From the NCBI GenBank assembly GCA_030424595.1, contig JAUHWG010000008.1:62001-126000 (forward strand): a DNA stretch of 64,000 bases, in the 5' to 3' direction. Shown here piece after piece: positions 32,121 to 40,882 of the stretch. Under the pieces are notes generated by a model. It was not told where the DNA came from, did no database searches, and was given only the letters and a program-made list of their open reading frames with translations. Numbering within the stretch: position 1 is the first letter of the stretch; each line of letters opens with the position of its first letter. The translations under genes and the position numbers were made by a program. Source of the DNA: Polyangia bacterium (GTDB lineage: Bacteria > Myxococcota_A > Polyangia > Nannocystales > Nannocystaceae).

Positions 32121-32992
32121 CCGCGTCGACCGAGACCGAGACGATCGCCCCCGACCTCGCCTGGCTGCCGATGCCGACCCCCGAGAGCTTCCGCTACGAG
32201 GAGCGCGATCGGGTCGGGATCATCACCCTCGACCGTCCCGAGCGCTACAACGCCCTCACCTTCGCGGTCTACAACGAACTCACGGAGTTCTTTCGGGTGA
32301 TCGCCGGCCGCACCCGCGATCCCTCGGGGACGGGCGCCAGGGCGCTGGTGCTCCAGGGGGAGGGCAGGGCGTTTTGCGGCGGCGGTGATGTCGACGACAT
32401 CATCACCCGCCTCCACGCCCGCGACGCCGAGGGGCTGCTCACCTTCACGCGGATGACCGGCGCGCTGATCCAGGCGATGCGCGTGTGTCCGCTGCCGATC
32501 GTCGCCTCGGTCAAGCGGGTCGCCGCGGGAGCCGGCGCGGTGATGGCCTTGGCCGCCGATCTGCGCGTGATCGGCGAGCACGCCTTCTTCGCCTTCCTCT
32601 TCCCCCAGGTCGGCCTGAGCGGCGCGGACATGGGGGCGAGCTACCTCCTGCCGCGGGTCGTCGGCCTCGGCCACGCGAGCGAGATCCTGATGCTCGGCGG
32701 TCGCGTCGACGCGGCCAAGGCCGCCCAGATCGGCCTCGTGAACCGGGTCGTCGGCGATGAGCCGGATCGGGCGAACGTCGACCGTGAGGCCTTTGACCTC
32801 GCGGCGCAGCTCGCCGCCGGCCCCCACTTCGCCCTGCGGATGACCAAGCGGATGCTCCAGCAGGAGCTGAGCATGGACCTGGACGCGGCGATCGAGGCCG
32901 AGGCCCAGGCGCAGACCCTTTGCATGCAGCACCCGGACTTTCGCGAGGCGGACGACGCCCGCCTGGAGAAGCGCCCGCCGCAGTGGCGATGA
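32117..32992 (+). CDS. Crotonase (enoyl-CoA hydratase/isomerase) family protein
   Basis: 291 residues. CoA-site and oxyanion-hole segments are visible (DRPERYNALTF, GRAFCGGGDVDD, VKRVAAGAGAVMALAADLR). The two glutamates of classical enoyl-CoA hydratases are not conserved: the first position falls in GAGAVMAL and the second is Gln in FLFPQVGL. Instead an Asp is present in GLSGADMGASYLLPR, where PaaG-type isomerases carry their catalytic Asp. It is therefore more likely a CoA-ester isomerase or specialised hydratase/lyase than a beta-oxidation hydratase. It overlaps the Rid gene by 4 nt, and an acyl-CoA dehydrogenase follows after 101 bp. Confidence 0.85.
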   Translation: MTASTETETIAPDLAWLPMPTPESFRYEERDRVGIITLDRPERYNALTFAVYNELTEFFRVIAGRTRDPSGTGARALVLQGEGRAFCGGGDVDDIITRLHARDAEGLLTFTRMTGALIQAMRVCPLPIVASVKRVAAGAGAVMALAADLRVIGEHAFFAFLFPQVGLSGADMGASYLLPRVVGLGHASEILMLGGRVDAAKAAQIGLVNRVVGDEPDRANVDREAFDLAAQLAAGPHFALRMTKRMLQQELSMDLDAAIEAEAQAQTLCMQHPDFREADDARLEKRPPQWR

Positions 32993-33093
32993 TCGGGGGC
33001 GCTGGGTCACCACGGCGGGCGCCGTGCTCCCGGCGGGCGCCGCCGAAGGGCGCTCACGCAGGAAGGACCGACGATGAGGGCAGGGACTAGCTC

Positions 33094-34293
33094 ATGATCA
33101 CAGATCCCCGAATCCTGAGCCGCGATCTCGCGGTGATCGCCGAGGCGCCGGTCTCCCGCGCCGAGCTCGAGGCCCTGGAGGACACCCTCGAGGGGTTCTG
33201 CGCGTCGATCCGCGAGAGCCCGGTCGCCGAGGGGGACGTCGCCGGCGCGACCCGGATCTACGTCGAGCGCCTGGCGGCGGCGGGCCTGCTGCGCTGGGTC
33301 GTGCCTGGCGAGCACGGCGGCGCTGCGCCGGTGATTTCGTCGACCGCGCTCTGCATCATCCGCCAGTGGTTGGCCCGCGAGTCCGGGGCGCTCGACACCG
33401 CCTTTGTCATGCAGGGGCTCGGCTCGAACCCGGTGACGATGGCGGGCGAGGAGGAGCTGCGGGCGCAGCTCCTGCCGAAGGTGGCGAGCGGTGAGGTGAT
33501 CTGCGCCTTCGCCCTCACCGAGCCCGAGGCCGGCTCGGACATCCAGGGCATGCGCACCGTGGCGACGCCGACCGGAGACGGCGGGGTGCGCCTGCGCGGC
33601 CACAAGTGTTTTATCTCGAACGCCGGGGTCGCCGACTCCTACGTCGTCTTCGCCCGCGAGGCGGAGGACGATCCGGCGGGCGGGCGACCGCGCTTCGGCG
33701 CCTTTTGGGTGCCTGCCTCGGCGCCCGGTCTGACGGTGACCCCGACCGAGGTGATCGCCCCGCACGCGATCGGCTCGGTCGAGCTGAGGGACGTCGAGGT
33801 CCCGGCGGCGCATCGCCTCGGCGAGCCCGGCCAGGGCCTGACGATCGCCCTCGGCAACCTCGACGTCTTCCGCGTGAGCGTCGGCGCGGCGGCGCTCGGG
33901 CTCGCCGATCGGGCCCTAAGCGAGACGATCGGCCACCTGAATCGCCGCCGCCAGTTCGGCAAGCCGCTCGCGGCCCAGCAGGGGCTTCAGTTCGCCCTCG
34001 CCGACGTCGCGACCGATCACGTCGCCGCCCAGCTCCTGGTCTACCGCGCCGCCGGGGCCCGGGATCAGGGCCGCGCGAGCGTCGATCAGCCGGCGATGGC
34101 CAAGCTCTTCGCGACCGAGTCGGCGCAGCGGACGATCGACCGCGCCGTCCAGAGCTTCGGCGGGCTCGGGGTGACCGTCGGCCAGGTCCCGGAGCGGCTC
34201 TACCGCGAGATCCGAGCCCTGCGGATCTACGAGGGCACGAGCGAGATCCAAAAGCTGATCATCGGCCGCTCGCTCCTCCGCCCGCCTCGGTGA
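33094..34293 (+). CDS. Acyl-CoA dehydrogenase family protein
   Basis: FAD flavoprotein of 399 residues. Signature blocks: CAFALTEPEAGSDIQGMRTVA (first acyl-CoA dehydrogenase signature), RRRQFGKPLAAQQGLQFALADV (second), and the catalytic-base region LRIYEGTSEIQKLIIGR with the expected Glu. The N-terminal helical domain (about 1-120) is complete. It follows the Rid and crotonase genes on the same strand and is itself followed after 9 nt by modA, so the set may be one transcription unit. Its substrate is unknown; the neighbours suggest an aromatic or branched CoA ester. Confidence 0.88.
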   Translation: MITDPRILSRDLAVIAEAPVSRAELEALEDTLEGFCASIRESPVAEGDVAGATRIYVERLAAAGLLRWVVPGEHGGAAPVISSTALCIIRQWLARESGALDTAFVMQGLGSNPVTMAGEEELRAQLLPKVASGEVICAFALTEPEAGSDIQGMRTVATPTGDGGVRLRGHKCFISNAGVADSYVVFAREAEDDPAGGRPRFGAFWVPASAPGLTVTPTEVIAPHAIGSVELRDVEVPAAHRLGEPGQGLTIALGNLDVFRVSVGAAALGLADRALSETIGHLNRRRQFGKPLAAQQGLQFALADVATDHVAAQLLVYRAAGARDQGRASVDQPAMAKLFATESAQRTIDRAVQSFGGLGVTVGQVPERLYREIRALRIYEGTSEIQKLIIGRSLLRPPR

Positions 34294-34302
34294 GGAGCGA
34301 CC

Positions 34303-35112
34303 ATGGGCACGTCGCCATCGCCACCGCGCTCGGGTTCGGGGCCACGGTCATGGACCCGCCGGGCCTGGCTCGGGAGCGCCGGCGGAGCCGCGCTCGCGCT
34401 CGTCGTCGTCGGCTGTCGCCGTCGTGATCGCTCCGGTCGCCTCGTGGTCGCCGCGGCGATGTCCCTCGCCGAGGTGATGGCGCGGATCGAGGCGATGGCG
34501 GAGCGCGGGTCGCCGTCGGTCGACGTCGTCCTCAACCTCGCCGGCTCCCAGGCCCTGGCGGCGCAGCTGCTGGGGGGGGCGCGGGCGGACGTCTTTGTCT
34601 CGGCCAACGCGGCCCAGCTCCAGCGGGTCGTCGACGCAGGCCTCGCCTGGCCGCCGCAGGTCATCGCCAGCAACCGCCTCGTCGCGATCGTCGCCAAGGG
34701 CAGCGGTCTCGCCCTGCCGGAGGAGCTCGGGCGGGCAGGGGTCAAGGTCGTGCTCGCGGCGCCGGAGGTCCCGGCCGGCGCCTACGCCCGCGAGGCCCTG
34801 GGGCGGATGGGGCTGCGGGAGCAGGTGCTCGGCAACCTGGTCTCGGACGAGGAGAACGTCGGCGCCGTGGTCCAGCGGGTCAGCCTCGGCGAGGCGGACG
34901 CGGGGATCGTCTACGCGACCGACGTCCGGGCGGCGCCGCCGGGGAGCGTCGCGGTGATCGAGCTCGCCGAGGCGGAGCCGGTCCGCGCGAACTACTTGGC
35001 GAGCCCGCTGCGGGCCTCGGAGCGCCCGGAGGAGGCCGCCGGCTTTATCGAGATGTTGCTCGCCCCGCCGGCTCAGGCGATCTTCGCCGAGCTGGGCTTC
35101 GGCCCGCCCTAG
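34303..35112 (+). CDS. modA: Molybdate ABC transporter substrate-binding lipoprotein ModA
   Basis: 269 residues. The N-terminus has a basic RRAW segment, a hydrophobic run and lipobox VVVGC (about Cys38), so the protein is probably a lipoprotein, perhaps Tat-exported. The mature part has ModA landmarks: LVVAAAMSLAEVM, SQALAAQLLGGARADVFVSANAAQLQRVVDAG, NRLVAIVAK and DEENVGAVVQRVSLGEADAGIVYATDV. It captures molybdate or tungstate for import. The start is 9 nt after the acyl-CoA dehydrogenase stop; modB and modC follow. A 12-bp tandem repeat fills part of the 192-bp gap before modB. Confidence 0.88.
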   Translation: MGTSPSPPRSGSGPRSWTRRAWLGSAGGAALALVVVGCRRRDRSGRLVVAAAMSLAEVMARIEAMAERGSPSVDVVLNLAGSQALAAQLLGGARADVFVSANAAQLQRVVDAGLAWPPQVIASNRLVAIVAKGSGLALPEELGRAGVKVVLAAPEVPAGAYAREALGRMGLREQVLGNLVSDEENVGAVVQRVSLGEADAGIVYATDVRAAPPGSVAVIELAEAEPVRANYLASPLRASERPEEAAGFIEMLLAPPAQAIFAELGFGPP

Positions 35113-35198
35113 CCCGCGCGCTCCCATCGCGCCCCAGAGACCGGCGAGAGCGATGCCGGCGAGCGAAGTTCTTTCCTCTATCTATGCACGTGCCAGCT

Positions 35199-35258
35199 GG
35201 GGTCTAGGCTGGGGTCTAGGCTCGGGTCTCGGTTCGGGCCTCGGTTCGGGTCCGGGCT
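35199..35258. repeat. Five degenerate 12-bp tandem repeats between modA and modB
   Basis: Units GGGGTCTAGGCT (twice), CGGGTCTCGGTT, CGGGCCTCGGTT and CGGGTCCGGGCT run without gaps from 35199 to 35258. They lie in the non-coding gap of the mod operon and might affect spacing or expression. Confidence 0.85.
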
Positions 35259-35304
35259 CGCTCGCTCCTCTGGGCGCGGGCCCTGTGTCATCATCGCGCC
35301 GCCG

Positions 35305-36114
35305 ATGCGCCGCTCACCCAGCGAGCACCTCTTGCTCATCCTCGGGCTCCTGGCGGTCGCCGGCCTGATGGCGCCGCTGTGCGGGCTCCTGCTCCAGCTC
35401 GAGCCGGCGGCGCTGCTCCACCAGCTCGGCCGGCCGGAGGTCGCCGCCGCGCTCGGCCTCTCGCTGGCGGTGTCGACGAGCGCGGTGCTCATCGCCCTGG
35501 TCTTCGGCCTCCCGCTCGCCTACCTCCTCGCCCGCGTCGACATCCCCGGAAAGGCCCTCCTCCGCGGCCTCGTCGCCCTGCCGATGGTGCTCCCGCCGGT
35601 CGTCGGCGGCCTCGCGCTGCTGGTGACCTTCGGTCGCCGAGGGATCTTCGGCGGGCTCCTGGGCGGCCTCGGGATCGAGCTGCCCTTTACGACAGGTGGT
35701 GCGATCGTCGCGGTCACCTTCGTCTGCGCGCCCTTCCTGATCCTCAGCCTCGAGGCGGGGCTCTTGGCGATCGATCCCCGCCTCGAAGCCGCGGCCGCGA
35801 CCCTCGGCGCCGGTCGACTCCGGGTCCTGCGGACGATCACCCTGCCGCTGCTGCGACCGGCGCTCGCCTCCGGGCTCGCGCTCGCGTGGGCGCGAGCGCT
35901 CGGCGAGTTCGGCGCGACGATCACCTTCGCCGGCAACCTCGCGGGCGAGACCCGGACGATGCCGCTGGCGATCTACACCGCGCTCCAGGTGGATCCGCCG
36001 GCGGCCATCGCCCTCGGGATCCTCCTCTTGGCCCTCGCCCTCGTCGCCCTGGTCGTCCTCCGCGGTCGACTCGGGATCACCCCGCTGGGCGCTGGCGCAG
36101 GGGAGGGAAGATGA
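35305..36114 (+). CDS. modB: Molybdate ABC transporter permease ModB
   Basis: 269-residue inner-membrane protein with about six helices. The cytoplasmic EAA-loop region that docks on the ATPase is visible: LEAAAATLGAGRLRVLRTITLPLLRPALASG. Other family segments are FGLPLAYLLAR, LPMVLPPVVGGLALLV and RALGEFGATITFAGNLAGETRTMPLAIYTAL, the last highly characteristic of ModB. The gene overlaps the modC start by 4 nt (ATGA), so the two are coupled. Confidence 0.92.
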   Translation: MRRSPSEHLLLILGLLAVAGLMAPLCGLLLQLEPAALLHQLGRPEVAAALGLSLAVSTSAVLIALVFGLPLAYLLARVDIPGKALLRGLVALPMVLPPVVGGLALLVTFGRRGIFGGLLGGLGIELPFTTGGAIVAVTFVCAPFLILSLEAGLLAIDPRLEAAAATLGAGRLRVLRTITLPLLRPALASGLALAWARALGEFGATITFAGNLAGETRTMPLAIYTALQVDPPAAIALGILLLALALVALVVLRGRLGITPLGAGAGEGR

Positions 36115-36860
36115 GCCTCTACGCCGAGATTCAGGCCCGTCGCGGCCCCTGCTCGCTCGATCTCGAGCTGCGGATCGCGGCCGGCGAGACCCTCGTGCTC
36201 GTCGGCCCCAACGGCAGCGGCAAGTCGAGCTTGATCGACGCCCTCGCCGGCCTCCTCCCGATCACGGCGGGGCGGGTCGAGATCGCGGGTGTGCTCGTCG
36301 AGGGGGAGGGCGTCCGTCTCCCACCGCCAAAGCGGGGCGTCGCCCTGATGCCGCAGGGGCTCGCGCTCTTCCCCCACATGAGCGCGGTCGACAACGTCGC
36401 CTACGGTCTTCGGGCCCGGGGCGAGGCCGAGGCCGAGGCGAGGTCGAAGGCTCTAGAGTGGTTATCGCGCCTCGAGATCGCCGAGGTCGCCGAGCGCGGC
36501 CCGTCGAGCCTCTCGGGCGGGCAGGCGCAGCGGGTCGCCCTGGCGCGGGCGGTGATCGTCGAGCCGTCGCTCCTCCTCCTCGACGAGCCCCTCTCCGCGC
36601 TCGACGTCAGCAGCCGCCGCAGCGCTCGACTGCTCCTGCAACGGACCCTGCGCTCGCTCCCCGGGGCGAAGCTCGTGATCACCCACGACGCCCGCGACCT
36701 CGTCGCGCTCGGCGATCGGGTCGCCGTGCTCGAGGGCGGCCGGATCGTCCGCGAGGGCGGCCGCGCGGAGTGTCTCGCCGATCCGGGCTCGGGCTACCTG
36801 ATGGCGATGCTCCGCGAGCAGGGGCTCTACGCCGGCGAGGGCGAGCCCCGGACCCCGTAG
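36111..36860 (+). CDS. modC: Molybdate ABC transporter ATPase ModC (short form)
   Basis: ATP-binding subunit, 249 residues from the ATG at 36111 that overlaps the modB stop. Walker A GPNGSGKSS (about 35-43), Q-loop region LMPQGLALFPHM, signature LSGGQAQRVALARA (about 136-149), Walker B LLLLDEPLSALD and the H-loop ITHDARDLVALGD are intact. The C-terminal TOBE/molybdate-sensing domain of the E. coli enzyme (about 350 residues) is missing, so molybdate feedback through this domain is unlikely. It is the last gene of the presumed mod operon. Confidence 0.9.
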   Translation: MSLYAEIQARRGPCSLDLELRIAAGETLVLVGPNGSGKSSLIDALAGLLPITAGRVEIAGVLVEGEGVRLPPPKRGVALMPQGLALFPHMSAVDNVAYGLRARGEAEAEARSKALEWLSRLEIAEVAERGPSSLSGGQAQRVALARAVIVEPSLLLLDEPLSALDVSSRRSARLLLQRTLRSLPGAKLVITHDARDLVALGDRVAVLEGGRIVREGGRAECLADPGSGYLMAMLREQGLYAGEGEPRTP

Positions 36861-37016
36861 CCTCGGGGAAGGGTCGCGGAGGCGGTCGGATCCCCGCGGC
36901 GCCAAGCTGCGGTGGGCTCCACAGAGGCCCCTGGGAGGCGAATTCGAGCCCACGGAGGCGAGACGGAGGCGGTTTCAGCGGCGGCCGCGCGATCTCTGCT
37001 ATCGTCGGCGCCAGCC

Positions 37017-37634
37017 ATGGCCTCGACGACCCTCGCCCGCGCCGCCCTCGCCCTCGCCCTCGCCATGCCGATCAGCGGCCAGGTCGCCTGCGCCTACCGC
37101 CCGGTCGACGTCGAGTCGCTGGCGATCGCCGTCCGGCCGCCGCCTGTGGCCCAGCGGATCCACCTCCCGCTCTACATCATCCGCGACAGCGCTCGGATCC
37201 CGGAGACGATGACGGCGACCGCCCCCAACGGGCCGACGGTCGAGGTCCGCAACGTCCAGACCTTCGTCGAGCGCGACCTCCGGGTCGCCCTGGGCTCGCT
37301 CTTTGACTCGGTGACGGTCGTCGATCCGACCGCGCAGGTGCCCGCGGGTGAGCGCCTGGTCGGCTTTGTCAGCGTCGACGAGCTCGGCCTCGCCTACGCG
37401 ACGGCGAGCGACAAGCGCTGGGTCGGGACGATCCGCTACTCCCTCGAGATCCGCCTCCCGGGGGCGCCGACCTACGTCTACCGCTTCGCCGGCGCGGCGA
37501 ACGGCGCCGTGACCCTCGACGATCGGACCAAGAGCTCCGAGGTCTTCGCCAGCACCTTCGCCTCGGCGATCCAGCGGGTGCTCGACGGGATCGCCCGGGC
37601 GAGCGTGGCCGACCGCCTCAACGCCCTACAGTAG
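37017..37634 (+). CDS. Putative lipoprotein, hypothetical
   Basis: 205 residues from the ATG at 37017; an upstream start would add 35 residues without signal character. The N-terminus MASTTLARAALALALAMPISGQVAC is a signal peptide with a weak lipobox (QVAC). The mature part is a mixed alpha/beta domain with segments NVQTFVERDLRVALGSLFDSVTVVD and TIRYSLEIRLPG..YVYRFAGAANG, reminiscent of small outer-membrane assembly lipoproteins such as the LptE/YajG type, but the match is by pattern only. It is followed by a coiled-coil gene 67 bp downstream. Confidence 0.65.
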   Translation: MASTTLARAALALALAMPISGQVACAYRPVDVESLAIAVRPPPVAQRIHLPLYIIRDSARIPETMTATAPNGPTVEVRNVQTFVERDLRVALGSLFDSVTVVDPTAQVPAGERLVGFVSVDELGLAYATASDKRWVGTIRYSLEIRLPGAPTYVYRFAGAANGAVTLDDRTKSSEVFASTFASAIQRVLDGIARASVADRLNALQ

Positions 37635-37701
37635 CGCGCGCTACCGATCGTCCAGGATCGGCCTTCGACCTCCCACCACTCCCGAGCAATACTACGGCGA
37701 C

Positions 37702-38622
37702 ATGTCCGAGAGCGACGCAGGCGACAAGAGCGAGACCCCGGAGGCGAAGCCGACGAGCAGGTCGAAGGCGAAGGCGAAGGCGCAGGTCCTGACCAAGCCG
37801 AAGAACAAGAGCCTCGCCAAGGCGCAGCGGGAGGTGGCACGCCTCCAGCGCGAGCTGAGCAAGGCACACCTCGAGCTGAGTCGCTCGCAGGAGCTCATCG
37901 CCGCGGGCGAGCAGGCTGAGCGTGAGGTCCTGGATCTCCGCCGCGCGGTCGATGAGACACGAGAGCACATCGACGCCGAGGAGCGCGCCCACGCGGTGAC
38001 GATGGCCGCCCGCGAGGCCCTCGCGGAGGAGGTGGCGAAGCTCAAGGCCGAGACCCAGGCGGCGCAGGCGGAGGCCGCCGAGGTGCGGGCAGAGTCGGCC
38101 TCGCTCTCCGCCTCGCAGGGGCGGGCTGAGGAGGCGCAGGCGGAGGCCCTGCGGGCGCAGGCTGAGCTGGTGGCCGAGAAGACCGCCCACGCGACGACCG
38201 CGGGGCAGCTCCGCGACGCGCAGGCGAAGGCGGCGAAGCTCGCGGCGGAGCTGGCGGAGGAGACGACGGCGCACGCTGAGAGCCGGGAAGGCCTGAGCCG
38301 AGCGGAGACCCTCGCGGCGGAGGCCCGCGGCGAGCTCGAGGCGCTGCGGCAGCGGCAGCGCGACACCGCGGCCGAGACCTCGGCGCGGGCCCAGGCGATC
38401 ACCCGCCTCGAGAATGAGGCGGCCGAGCTCGAGCAGGCGCTGGCTACGGCCACAGAGCAGCTAGAGCGGGAGTCTGCGGCCCATCGCGCGAGCTGCCGTC
38501 GCCACTCCGACGAGCTCGAGGGGATCCGCGAGCGTGACGCCCAGCGCCGCAAGCTTCGCCTCGGCGGGGCGATCGGGGCCGGGGTCGCGGGGCTCGTCTT
38601 CCTGCTCCGCCGCGGACGTTAG
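37702..38622 (+). CDS. Long coiled-coil protein with C-terminal membrane anchor
   Basis: 306 residues. After a Lys-rich N-terminus, residues about 35-285 form almost continuous heptads rich in Ala, Glu, Arg and Leu, a long coiled-coil rod. The end (RKLRLGGAIGAGVAGLVFLLRRGR) is a short hydrophobic segment flanked by Arg, typical of a tail anchor in the inner membrane. No enzymatic domain is present. It may be a scaffold or tether. Ala/Glu-rich coiled coils produce false similarity, so homology claims would be unsafe. Confidence 0.75.
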   Translation: MSESDAGDKSETPEAKPTSRSKAKAKAQVLTKPKNKSLAKAQREVARLQRELSKAHLELSRSQELIAAGEQAEREVLDLRRAVDETREHIDAEERAHAVTMAAREALAEEVAKLKAETQAAQAEAAEVRAESASLSASQGRAEEAQAEALRAQAELVAEKTAHATTAGQLRDAQAKAAKLAAELAEETTAHAESREGLSRAETLAAEARGELEALRQRQRDTAAETSARAQAITRLENEAAELEQALATATEQLERESAAHRASCRRHSDELEGIRERDAQRRKLRLGGAIGAGVAGLVFLLRRGR

Positions 38623-38706
38623 CCGATCCTCCCGAGGAGGCCCGTGGTGAAGTCCGGCGGAGGGCTGGCGCGGGGGACAGGCGGGGGAATGGCGACGGTG
38701 CTCAGC

Positions 38707-39267
38707 TCACCGCTCGCAGCCGCCGTCGATGTCGACGAGGGCCGTGCGCTGGCAGGCCCCGAGCGCGTCACGGATCGCCTCTAGGTGATCGAGGGCGCCC
38801 TCGAGGGCGGCCTCGGGGCGGCCAGCGTAGCTGTGGACGCTCCCCTCGCCGCTGCGCTGGAGAACGATGATCCCCTCGTCGCAGGCCTCTCCGCCGCAGC
38901 GATCGATGTCGGCCCGGAGGTCGACGTCGACCAGGGCCGCCGCCTCCGCCTTGCCAGCGCTGACCCCGGCCGCAGAGAGGATCCCGTGGTTTAGCTGGAC
39001 GAGCTCGCCGTCGCCGTCGATGCGCTGGTAGCTGACGCAGACGGACTCGATCCGCAGGGTCTCCTCACAGGTGCCGTCACCACATTCGGTCGACCAGGTG
39101 CCGCCGAGGACGAAGCTCTTCGGGGTCGCGGGTGAGGTTTCAAGACAGCGAGTGAGGAGCCGCTCAGCGCCGGTGGTCGGGTCTTCGTCGGCACAGGCGG
39201 CGACCATCAAGAGGCAGAGCCCGAGGCGAAGCCCCGCTCCGGGCCGCGAATCCCGGCCGCGGAACAT
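38707..39267 (-). CDS. Small Cys-containing lipoprotein, hypothetical
   Basis: 186 residues from the ATG at 39267, which gives a signal with lipobox VAAC (GLRLGLCLLMVAAC). The mature protein has Cys pairs (CGDGTCEE, CGGEACDEG, CQRT..GGCER) that may form disulfides and a beta-strand pattern (TWSTECGDGTCEETLRIESVCVSYQRIDGDGEL). Nothing identifies a function. It lies convergent to the coiled-coil gene and divergent from the M16 protease operon. Confidence 0.65.
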   Translation of the reverse strand: MFRGRDSRPGAGLRLGLCLLMVAACADEDPTTGAERLLTRCLETSPATPKSFVLGGTWSTECGDGTCEETLRIESVCVSYQRIDGDGELVQLNHGILSAAGVSAGKAEAAALVDVDLRADIDRCGGEACDEGIIVLQRSGEGSVHSYAGRPEAALEGALDHLEAIRDALGACQRTALVDIDGGCER

Positions 39268-39449
39268 TGATCCACACTTCCTCCCGAACACCATCCACAG
39301 ACAAGCTTCGGGCCGATCGCCGGGCCTGGCAAGGAGCGTTGGTGCGGTCCTCACCTGGGCCTGGGGCCGTGCCGGTCGGCCGTGAGCAAACCGCGACCTG
39401 CTCGGGGGACCAGCTGGCATCTGGGGCCAATCGCCCCCGTGTCACGCGC

Positions 39450-39478
39450 TTGTTCGCGCTAGGGCGATCCCCTAGAGT
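39450..39478 (+). promoter_or_regulatory. Possible promoter of the M16 protease pair
   Basis: TTGTTC (39450-39455) and TAGAGT (39473-39478) are 17 nt apart, 34 bp before the first M16 gene. An AGGAGGAG ribosome site at 39493-39500 follows. The -35 match is weak. Confidence 0.35.
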
Positions 39479-39511
39479 GTGCGCTCCTAAGCAGGAGGAG
39501 CTACTACGCCC

Positions 39512-40882
39512 ATGCGAAACCTCGCCCCACTAGCCCTCGCGGGCATCTTCATGGTCTCCGGGGTCTCCGGGATCACAGCCCTGCCGACAGCCGCCTCTGC
39601 GGCCGCAGACGTCGCGATCCCGATCGAGAAGTTTGAGCTGCCCAACGGCCTCAGAGTGATCCTCTCCGAGGATCACAGCGCGCCGATCGTCAGCGTCTAC
39701 ATCACCTATCGAGTCGGCTCCGCCCAGGAGGTCGAAGGCCGCACCGGCTTCGCCCACCTCTTCGAGCACATGATGTTCAACGGCTCGAAGGGCGTCCCCG
39801 AGGGGGCCTTCGGCTACTACGTCGACAACACCGGCGGCGCCCTCAACGGCAACACTGAGCCCGATCGGACCAACTACTTCGAGACCGTCCCGAGCAACTT
39901 CCTCGAGGGGATGCTCTTCCTCGAGGCGGCGCGGATGGACTCGCTGATCCTCACCGAAGAGTCGCTCGGCAACGAGAAGGACGTGGTCAAGGAGGAGGTC
40001 CGGCAGCAGCAGGAGAACCAGCCCTTCGCCAAGACGATCCTCCTCGACTGGCCGGCGGCCGCCTTCTCGAGCTGGGAGTACTCCCACTCGATCTACGGCT
40101 CGATGGAGGACCTGAGCAACGCCCCCGCCCAGGCGTTCATCGACTTCTTCGATCGCTACTACACCCCGAACAACGCGGTCCTGGTGCTCTGCGGCGACTT
40201 CGAGTCGGCGAAGGCCAAGGCCCTGGTCGAGCAGTACTTCGGCCCGCTGGCGCGCGGTCCGGAGCTGACGCCGGGCTTCCCCGAGGAGACCGAGCAGACC
40301 GGCGGCCCGGTCTACAAGGAGGTCCAGGATCCTCTGGCTCCGGTCCCCCTCTCGCTCATCTCCTTTGACGTGCCGCCGCCGCGCGAGAAGGATCGCGACG
40401 CCCTGGAGCTGCTGGCGACGATCCTCACCGACGGCGCCTCGGCCCGCCTGCCCAAGCGCCTCGTCGACGACGAGAAGCTGGCGGCGGCGGTGATGATGAA
40501 CGCCGGCTTCCCGATCCCGACCTACGGTCAGGGACAGCTCGCCACCCTCCTCGTCGCCTCCAACGACACCAAGCTCGCCGATCTCCGGGCCGCCTATTGG
40601 GACGAGCTCGAGAAGGTCAAGAAGAAGGGGATCTCCGCTGCGGAGCTCAAGCGGGCGAAGGCGAAGATCTACAAGGACTACGTCGACGGCCTCTCGAAGA
40701 CCCAGTACAAGGCGAGCCAGCTCGCCACCTACGAGACCTTCTACGGCGGCGCCGAGAAGATCAACGGCGACTACAAGCGCTTCAACAAGATCACCGCCGG
40801 TGATCTCAAGCGGGTCGCGAACACCTACCTCACCCAGGATCGCAGCGTCACCTTCGACATCGTCCCCGGGGGTGCCAAGTGA
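39512..40882 (+). CDS. M16 family zinc peptidase, catalytic subunit
   Basis: 456-residue secreted insulinase-like peptidase. A Sec signal (MRNLAPLALAGIFMVSGVSGITALPTAASA) precedes the domain. The inverted zinc motif HxxEH is present as HLFEHMMF (His82, Glu85, His86), with the third Glu in the EKDVVKEEV region about 75 residues later. Both M16 half-domains are complete, as in the 50-kDa two-chain group. The next gene overlaps its stop and encodes a second M16 chain without zinc ligands, so the active enzyme is probably a heterodimer that degrades peptides in the periplasm or outside the cell. Confidence 0.9.
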   Translation: MRNLAPLALAGIFMVSGVSGITALPTAASAAADVAIPIEKFELPNGLRVILSEDHSAPIVSVYITYRVGSAQEVEGRTGFAHLFEHMMFNGSKGVPEGAFGYYVDNTGGALNGNTEPDRTNYFETVPSNFLEGMLFLEAARMDSLILTEESLGNEKDVVKEEVRQQQENQPFAKTILLDWPAAAFSSWEYSHSIYGSMEDLSNAPAQAFIDFFDRYYTPNNAVLVLCGDFESAKAKALVEQYFGPLARGPELTPGFPEETEQTGGPVYKEVQDPLAPVPLSLISFDVPPPREKDRDALELLATILTDGASARLPKRLVDDEKLAAAVMMNAGFPIPTYGQGQLATLLVASNDTKLADLRAAYWDELEKVKKKGISAAELKRAKAKIYKDYVDGLSKTQYKASQLATYETFYGGAEKINGDYKRFNKITAGDLKRVANTYLTQDRSVTFDIVPGGAK

